From: Diploscapter coronatus
Taxonomy: Eukaryota; Nematoda; Chromadorea; Rhabditida; Rhabditidae
Reading direction: 5' to 3'
Assembly: GCA_964036155.1 (NCBI GenBank)
Contig: OZ038422.1
Span: forward strand, 39,455,201 to 39,519,200
DNA: 64,000 bases
The notes below the pieces were generated by a model. The model did no database searches. It was not told the DNA's origin and saw only the letters and a list, made by a program, of their open reading frames with translations. The translations under genes and the position numbers were made by a program. Shown piece by piece: positions 58,201-64,000 of this stretch; the first letter of the stretch is position 1; the number at the start of each line of letters is the position of its first letter.

Positions 58201-59163
58201 GATGGATCTAGAGAAAGTCGCCTTGCATAACATTTCTTTAAAATGCACATTTCAGAGTTTATTTTTATAAAGAATTATTTGTTTGCAGGAACGACTCCTA
58301 AACGATACCCACCACACAGCCGCAGCGCACCGTCTGAATGCAGGTCGTCGTGCCTACGCTCCTGATGTAGTAGCGCCGTACGTCATCCGCCTCGACACCA
58401 TCCCCACGTTCAATCCGAACATGATTGGAGGCGTCGAGCCCGAGGCAGACAGCAACAAACTCGACCCGCCCCCGACATACGAACAGGCACTCAGGCATGC
58501 TGCTGCACTCCCTAGGCCGCCGAGATATACCAGGAATGAAAATGAGGTAGAGATTTCTAGAAACATCGGCAATTTGATCGTCTTTCATTCAATTTTGTCG
58601 AAAAGGCGCAAAATTGGAAGAAAGAATGATAGATATACGAAAGACTAGCGAAAGATGAAAATAAATAGTGCATCTTGTATTTGTCAGGGTTTTTTTCCTC
58701 AATTCACTCAGTCATGTTCATTAACGAAGGCTCTTTATACGCGAAACTTTTGCAAATTTCGATGGACGTGTCAGACGCCTTTTAGTTGCCATTAGTTGAC
58801 TTTTCACTTTTTTCACGCGTTAAAATATATATTTCGCCCCATGCTTCAATACAGGCGAGAGGTTTGTCTTTTTTCTTTTTCAGAAGGGGAAGGAAAGTGA
58901 TAAGGATGCCACACCGTCTGAAATATCTTCTTCGCTATACACATATTTTGGGGGTAAAAGAAGGCGTGGCCTGCGTCGTTAATGAGCATGACTGAGTTCA
59001 ATTCTTAATCTATCCTTGATTGATTTATATGAGAAATACAGACGGTAAAATTCCAGAAGCTAAAAATAATGTCAGAGTAAAATTAGAATTGAAATATTTT
59101 CAGAACCGGGACAATCCAGACCAGGACGCTCCCAGCTCTCAACCTCCACCCCCTAGCAACTAA
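55283..59163 (+). CDS. EGF-repeat single-pass membrane protein with cytoplasmic PPxY motif (5' end incomplete)
   Basis: Exons: 55283-55428, 56102-56231, 56737-56956, 57375-57516, 57700-57957, 58289-58546, 59104-59163; 400 aa counted from the internal ATG 55294. The extracellular part starts with a Thr/Ser-rich, possibly O-glycosylated stretch (PVTTTTPRSSPRNNLVGLTT), then three Cys-rich EGF-like modules (CQNGGIMNPTSKICAC, CFNGGALEKTG ... CRCPYPKYVEGVHC, CQNEGVLAKHENGSSTCDC). A membrane segment follows (AIAVPLCLLLLFVILCVIC), stopped by RMDLCPRSRRGR. The ~180-residue basic cytoplasmic tail carries DPPPTYEQAL, a PPxY motif that could bind WW domains such as those of NEDD4-type ligases, and ends SSQPPPPSN. 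A signal peptide is expected but is in an unresolved upstream exon. I do not recognise a named orthologue. Confidence 0.75.
56495..56692. repeat. MITE-like element with ~36 bp inverted ends
   Basis: GCACTCAAATTAAGTGAAAG and TTCGTGTGTT (56499-56528) face AACACACGAACTTTCGCTTA and ATTTGACTGTG (56656-56686). It is non-coding and lies in the intron before the first EGF exon. Confidence 0.65.
57020..57175. repeat. Inverted repeat in EGF-gene intron
   Basis: CCGTTGATTGGAGAGCAAAG and TCAATATTC (57032-57060) face GAATATCGACGTGTTCTCTC and CAATCAATAA (57138-57167). Confidence 0.5.
57985..58135. repeat. Palindromic MITE-like element, family A copy 2
   Basis: The arms AAATTTTCACACCTGCGGGT with TCCGTATGAACTAGATA face GCGATATCTCGTTCATATGG with GAATCCGTGGGTTTCAAAAT. 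Sequence and layout match the element at 45165-45330. Confidence 0.7.
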
Positions 59164-60249
59164 AGTATATACTCTTTGCAATTACTATATGTATGTCGCG
59201 ATGTCGTGCGCTATAGTTTAGAAATAGGCGAGGGAGTGAAAGTAAGGAGAAATAGTGTGAGCGAGGATAGCTCACGCCATCACGACATATACAGTTACCC
59301 ATATTCTTCACCAACAGGGCTAACCTTTCCTATTTGTGAAATTCTACTTGTGTGATATTTTTTGTTCTATCAGATTTCTTCTGATTACTTATTACCATCT
59401 TTCCGATTTGATATGTTCATTTGCAATTTGTACGAAGCTTTGACTAGTCTTTCATATTCTTTCTTCCCTTCTATTTCAGGCTTCCAAACAGACGTTGCAG
59501 TTTTCCTTAAAATGTTGGGCGTTTCCAAGAAGCCTATTTTTGTATCTTCTGATTTTCTGCCGAACTGTACACTCAGGTACATTTTGTCCAAATCCCTTTT
59601 CACCCTGAATTCAGGTTCATCGAGAACTCCAAGTTTCACTATTTTACTCGTGAAATTCCATGATTTCTTTAGGATGTGAAGTTATTTATGTTGTACTCTT
59701 GCCTAGCGTATTTATATTCTTTTTGTGAATACCCTTCCAGTTTTATCCTATTTCGCAATCTTCTACTTCTAACATTTTATCGACAATTTTGGAAAATACT
59801 CAACTTTTTCTGTATTTTCCTGTGTAGTGTATTTTTCAAATTGTCAATTTTATCATCGATTACTTGTATCCACCAGATCTTACTTCCATTCGGACATAAA
59901 TTCAGTCACATGCGTGTTTTAATTTTGGCAAAATCTTGAATTTTCGATTTGCTCGATTTTTCCAGCTTTCTGTCGATTTTCTTCTGATCTTCAAGATCAC
60001 ATAATCTTTCCTCTCGAGAGACTTGTATCACTTTGATCATATTTCATAGGCTTTATTCTCTATCACATTTTCACCAAAGTATTGTGATTTCTAGGAGTTG
60101 ATATGATCTTTTAAAGATTTTGGAAGAATATTTGATGTTTTGAAGATTTCTGATTTATTGATTTTGAAGGGGTTTTTAGCCCTAGGATATCTTTATCATT
60201 TTATTGATGTTTCTGATTATCGATTTTTGCAGCTCTTCTACAGAAGCTG
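59164..60249. other. Intergenic region, EGF gene to SLC35F5-like gene
   Basis: Apart from the palindrome at 59188-59292, AT-rich sequence without a supportable exon. Open frames of 84-105 codons have Phe/Leu/Ser-rich, non-coding composition. An acceptor TTTTTGCAG ends near 60231, 18 nt before ATG 60250. Confidence 0.45.
59188..59292. repeat. Palindromic repeat in the 3' flank of the EGF gene
   Basis: TATGTCGCGATGTCGTGCGC (about 59191) is mirrored by GCTCACGCCATCACGACATA (about 59269-59288). The internal GAGAAATAGTGTGAG is shared with the 34600-34735 element. Confidence 0.6.
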
Positions 60250-62868
60250 ATGTCCAATGACATCGATAGGGAGAAGGCAGAGCGCAGACGCAAGTTGATC
60301 GGCAACGTTCTGCTCATCATCGTAAACGTTCTATGGGTCCTGTCTGCGGAAGCCACCGAGGTAAGCAAAGTTGTGAATGTGAGTACTTTGGTTCCCGAAA
60401 AATAATGTGGGGCAAAAGTACTCACTTCAGAAGTTTGGTACAAAAGTGCTCATTTCAAAAGTTGAAAACAACAGTTCTTATTTCAAAAAGCGTTGGACTA
60501 AAATATTCGCAGTTACTACTTTCTAGAAAAACTACATGAGGTGGCTGTTTGTCAAAAGTGAATTTTACAAGAAACATGAAAATAAAATGAATGTTCAGTA
60601 CATCTTCCTGGATGAGAAGTTCAAGCGGCCATTCTTCACCGTCTATGTCAAGTCCGTCCTTTGCACCGTCTACCTTCTAAGGTTCTGTTTCTGCTCGACA
60701 CCAACTCAGGTTCGATCGTATTCATTTGAATGAAGGTAAAAAGGTGATTTTAGACAACCAACCCATATTCGCGTCTGGAAATAAGCAGCGCGACAGAGGA
60801 TGAGCATGAAATCAGTCTGCAGATGGATGAGATTGTCGATCCGTTGGTTGGTTTTAAAAATTCAATTCAAAAATCACCTCTCTGTCCACGCCATAAAATC
60901 CATCTGGAAAAGGACGTGGCTTTCAGCAATTCTTTAAGAATCTCTAAAAAATTTATCTTCAAGAAACACCTGGGCTCGTACTAAATCCCCTCTCAGGTCA
61001 AGTTAACTAGACTAGTTAGCCTGAAGCCAAGTTAGGGGAATTTAGTATGAACTCTGCAGAAAGTCAGTTTAGAAATTTGATCTTAAAATGAATTGTTGAA
61101 TTTGCAGTCGGACGAAGGCTTCGAGCCAATAATGACAAATTCCGAGTCAGAAGATGAAGAGCGCCGTCAGCGACGAACATCCCTTTCATCGCTGTCAAAT
61201 CTGTCAGACCTGCCAAATAACAGCAGGAAGGACTCTGACGTGCAGAGGAGGCGAGTCAGATTCGCCCCTGCAAAGGAGATCAAACGACTGCCTGCCAGCG
61301 AAGCATTCGAAGCCAAGTTGGCGAGGATGTCCCACGATGCAGCCGTGCAGATGCTAGTTTGCGATTGGCAGCCGCAAACACTCTATTCGATCTTCTTTTT
61401 GGCTCCCATTGTAAGGAAATTGAAAAAACGTCATTTAGAAATTACTCTTGATTTCGAAATCTGGGAGGTGCGCAAAGTTATGCACTTATTTTTAGTGATT
61501 AGAAAGTCGAGGAATAGCGCTCGAAAGGGAGAAACTGGCTCAAAATCATTCCTTCTTCCCTCGTTTTTTTCGACCTCCCAGATTTTAGAGCCAACAATAT
61601 GCAGGAAGAGAGTACAATGAAAATTTCTTATTTTTCAAGCTGTGAATTTTCCAGAATTTGATGTTCTTGCTAAGAAATGCAGAATTTTTGCAGTGGCTCT
61701 GCTCGTCCTTCACCTACCAGGCCTCCCTCCTGTACACTTCCGTGGCCACCCTCAACCTCATCTCTTCCAGCTCGTCAATCTTCCTCCTGCTTCTCTCCAT
61801 CTGCTTCCCATCAAATCATGCGAGGTTCACGTTATTCAAGGTCAGCATTTTTAACTTCGAAAAAAATGTGGACAAGTTGCAGGCTCTTCTAGTCGGAGTC
61901 AACCTGTCTGGAGTGATGATCGTGTCGGAATTCGCCACCACAATGACGGGAGCCGTTCTGTCGCAGGTATGAATTTTAATTTTTAAAATTCGTCCAATTT
62001 TCCAAGAAAAACAAATGAAGAAAGGGATCTCTTGTATTCCACACTCACTTTTTTCTTTTTCCTACCTCCCTTCCTTACTCTCCTCTCAAGAAGTGTGTGT
62101 GGACTACGAAAGGCCGAAAAAAGGAAGATGGATGAATTGTTTGAAGAAATTAAAAACACGCACTTTCAGATCTCCGCCTTCCTCTACGCTTCATATCTGG
62201 TCTCCTATAGTCGAATTGAGCATACAATCGGCAAACTCGATGTCACCTTCATTTTCGGTTCGAAATTTTCTGGAAACAAGTCCTGGAGTAGAAAATGTTC
62301 AGGCTCAGTCGGGCTCGTCTCGATTTTTATCGGCACTCCCCTGCTGTGGTTCCTGAATGCGACTGGAGTCGAGCCGTTCTATCCGTTACCAACTCAACAG
62401 CAGTTTTGGTCGATTGTCGCTGCTGCGATATTGGGTTAGTAAGTTTCGAGTTTTGTGAAACCGATCAAAATTGAGCAAAACTTGGCTCTATCTAGAGCTG
62501 ATTTTCTAGAAATTCGACGATTTGATTTTTCAGGCACTCTTCTAGCGGACTACCTCTGGCTGATGGCAGCAAGTCTGACCGACTCGCTGGCCGTCTCCCT
62601 ATCGCTGTCGCTCTCGATCCCCCTCTCGTTCGTGGCAGACATCCTCCTGCGCAATCAGCCCCCGTCCCTCGTCCAGTGCCTCGCAGCCATCCCCATCGTC
62701 TTCTCCTTCATCGCATCAGGATTCATCGACAACCCAAGGAAAGCAGCCAGCCAAGGGAGATCCAAATTGACGCCAAGCAAGCTGGCAAATGCAGTAGGAA
62801 GAAGGAAGGGACTGGAAGAAGACCATGAACAACTCCTGCCAGACGACAGCCCCACTGACAACGTGTAA
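60250..62868 (+). CDS. SLC35F5: SLC35F5-like solute carrier (drug/metabolite transporter fold)
   Basis: Multi-pass membrane protein of the SLC35F subfamily; its substrate is not established. Exons: 60250-60360, 60599-60709, 60754-60846, 61108-61410, 61655-61840, 61883-61966, 62170-62257, 62303-62434, 62534-62868; 480 aa. It starts MSNDIDREKAERRRKLIG, then a first membrane helix (NVLLIIVNVLWVLSAEATEY) and KRPFFTVYVKSVLCTVYLL. A long acidic Ser-rich loop (61108-61260) sits where SLC35F5 proteins have one. The core helices include SFTYQASLLYTSVATLNLIS, SSSSIFLLLLSICFPSNHAR, FTLFKALLVGVNLSGVMIVS, GTLLADYLWLMAASLTDSLA and SLSIPLSFVADILL, aligning with human SLC35F5 (ALSYTQVAIVNILSSTSGLF, AVFPSNSGDRFTLSKLL). 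The C-terminal tail is charged. A donor-like GTGTAAGT overlaps the stop. Confidence 0.88.
60970..61055. repeat. Imperfect hairpin in an SLC35F5-like intron
   Basis: TCGTACTAAATCCCCTCTCA and GGTCAAGTTAACTAG (60975-61010) pair with CTAGTTAGCCTGAAGCCAAG and TTAGGGGAATTTAGTATGAA (61013-61051). Confidence 0.55.
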
Positions 62869-63961
62869 GTCGACACAAACAAACGTCCAAGAATAATTTT
62901 AGGACAATATTCACAAAATATTGAGTATTTGGAAACGTTGAGACTTCGCGCAATATCACTGCGTGTCTGTCTTTTTTTCGTCTGCATTTTCTTCATGCTA
63001 TTTCTCCTTGCTTATAGGAAATGATATGAAGAAAGTGGAGATATGGAAATATTCTTCTGTCATTGAGAAGAACAGAACAGTGCATATCGCGACTTGAGGA
63101 TGATGTATGCAAGAAAATACTACGGTTTTTTTCTCCTTTGCATACTGTTTCTTCAAGTTTTGATGTTTTTATCATTTCCAAATCATAAACAAAGACGAGC
63201 AAATTCATGCCATTTTCATATTCGTTCATTCCTTAACATATCAAGTTATTCCTTTTCGCTAGAGATTTTTTTTTATCAATTTTACCAATTCTAATCTTCA
63301 AATATTGATATTCACGCATCTTCCTGCTTTTTGTACATAATTCATGAGATTCTACGGATTTCGGTCACGGCATAATTTCTTGCTTGTGTTACCAAATTAG
63401 TCATTCGAATGTTTAGTGTGTCAAAATAGTTTCTAGAACGCGTAGCTAGTCAACTCTTCTGTATTATCAAAATTTTTGATTTTTGGGAAATTCATGAAGT
63501 CAATATTTTATAGCTTGTAAAATCATGAAGTTTTCAATAATCATAATTTTATCCGAGTTTTGATCATGAGTATTCCCTTTCTTAGCAAAATCATCCAATC
63601 TATCAACGGGCATTATGGAATCTTTGTCTTCTAGCTTCGAATGGATATTTATTGGCAGCTTTCAAACTAATGACGACCTGATTTCATCGTAATTTTCAAT
63701 CACGTGTTAATTCGTCATTTAGTAATCGGCATATTTATTCTCCTTTTCATTGTCAAAATTGACCCTCTCTTCTTTTCACTCTGTGATAGCATTCTAAGCA
63801 CTTGCATCTCTTCACAAAATTATCAACATTTGATTACGATTGAATAAAATTTTATATGATTGTTGTAATTTTTCAATTTTATGTTGTGAGTTACGATGGA
63901 TATTTGTGTAATTTCACTTTTTTGTTGCACTGTAGTCAATGCACAACGTTGCGAATTTCAG
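62869..63961. other. 3' flank of the SLC35F5-like gene
   Basis: AT-rich sequence without a supportable exon. An AATAAA hexamer lies near 63843, which may be a polyadenylation signal for a long 3' UTR or belong to the next gene's upstream region. Confidence 0.4.
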
Positions 63962-64000
63962 AAGCAGAAAGGAAGTTGGAACCGATCTTGGGACAGCGAC
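63962..64000 (+). CDS. Possible exon running off the window end
   Basis: After an acceptor GAATTTCAG ending at 63961 the last 39 bases are open in at least two frames and denser in G/C than the flank. They could be the first exon of the next gene. Too short to identify. Confidence 0.25.

Noticed and set aside
60360..60530. Loose tandem repeat (AAAAGTRCTCAYTTCARAAG-like units)
   Set aside because: Only two to three diverged units; not clear enough to call a repeat array.
1..64000. tRNA, rRNA, CRISPR arrays or prokaryotic-type operons
   Set aside because: No cloverleaf with a T-arm GGTTCRA box, no rRNA-like conserved blocks and no regularly spaced direct repeats were found by eye; the genes are plainly eukaryotic and intron-rich.

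Overview
This window is nuclear genomic DNA from a nematode. The genes are split into many small exons by mostly 40-400 nt GT-AG introns. The commonest acceptor is the nematode TTTTCAG type, and several genes have an acceptor-like site just upstream of the start codon, as expected for spliced-leader addition. The chloride intracellular channel homologue closely resembles C. elegans EXC-4, and other genes read as nematode orthologues (myosin IX, MAB-20-type semaphorin). The gene order tells me nothing about species, so I name none.

Layout. 1-3403 (+): 3' half of a class IX myosin with tandem C1 domains and RhoGAP. 6287-23979 (+): a large RhoGEF (DH-PH-coiled coil, ARHGEF2/ARHGEF18-like group) with about 31 coding exons, reconstructed in frame throughout, and a second phase-compatible start exon at 17259. 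An SLC17-family transporter lies antisense inside one of its introns (9378-11965, -). 24971-25885 (+): enhancer of rudimentary homologue. 26058-26851: two orphan candidate exons in a 5.7 kb low-coding region. 31553-33317 (+): exc-4/CLIC. 34803-40177 (+): TFIIIC110/GTF3C2-like protein with zinc-finger, WD40 and AT-hook features. 40441-43109 (+): ALG10. 43452-44093 (-): unrecognised 143-aa protein, divergent from 44509-46687 (+), a UBAP1-like ESCRT-I subunit. 47247-51351 (+): secreted semaphorin (mab-20-like). 52064-54624 (+): C1orf43/NICE-3 homologue. 55283-59163 (+): EGF-repeat single-pass membrane protein with a PPxY tail. 60250-62868 (+): SLC35F5-like transporter. The window ends at the start of a possible further exon (63962).

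Functional themes. Two genes act on Rho GTPases in opposite directions (myosin IX RhoGAP and the RhoGEF). Several others belong to membrane traffic or morphogenesis (EXC-4, UBAP1, semaphorin). ALG10 acts in N-glycosylation. They are co-linear eukaryotic genes, and I see no sign of a functional cluster or an operon that must be one transcript.

The non-coding space is rich in short inverted-repeat elements (MITE-like). These include a ~200 bp mariner-type derivative with TA flanks and at least three families present in more than one copy. I found no rRNA, tRNA or CRISPR array, and no clear previously undescribed system. The most unusual items are the nested transporter gene, the alternative RhoGEF start exon, recurrent TTTGAG acceptors, the dispersed palindrome families and the orphan exons near 26 kb. 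All exon joins were done by eye from phase and reading frame, without transcript data.
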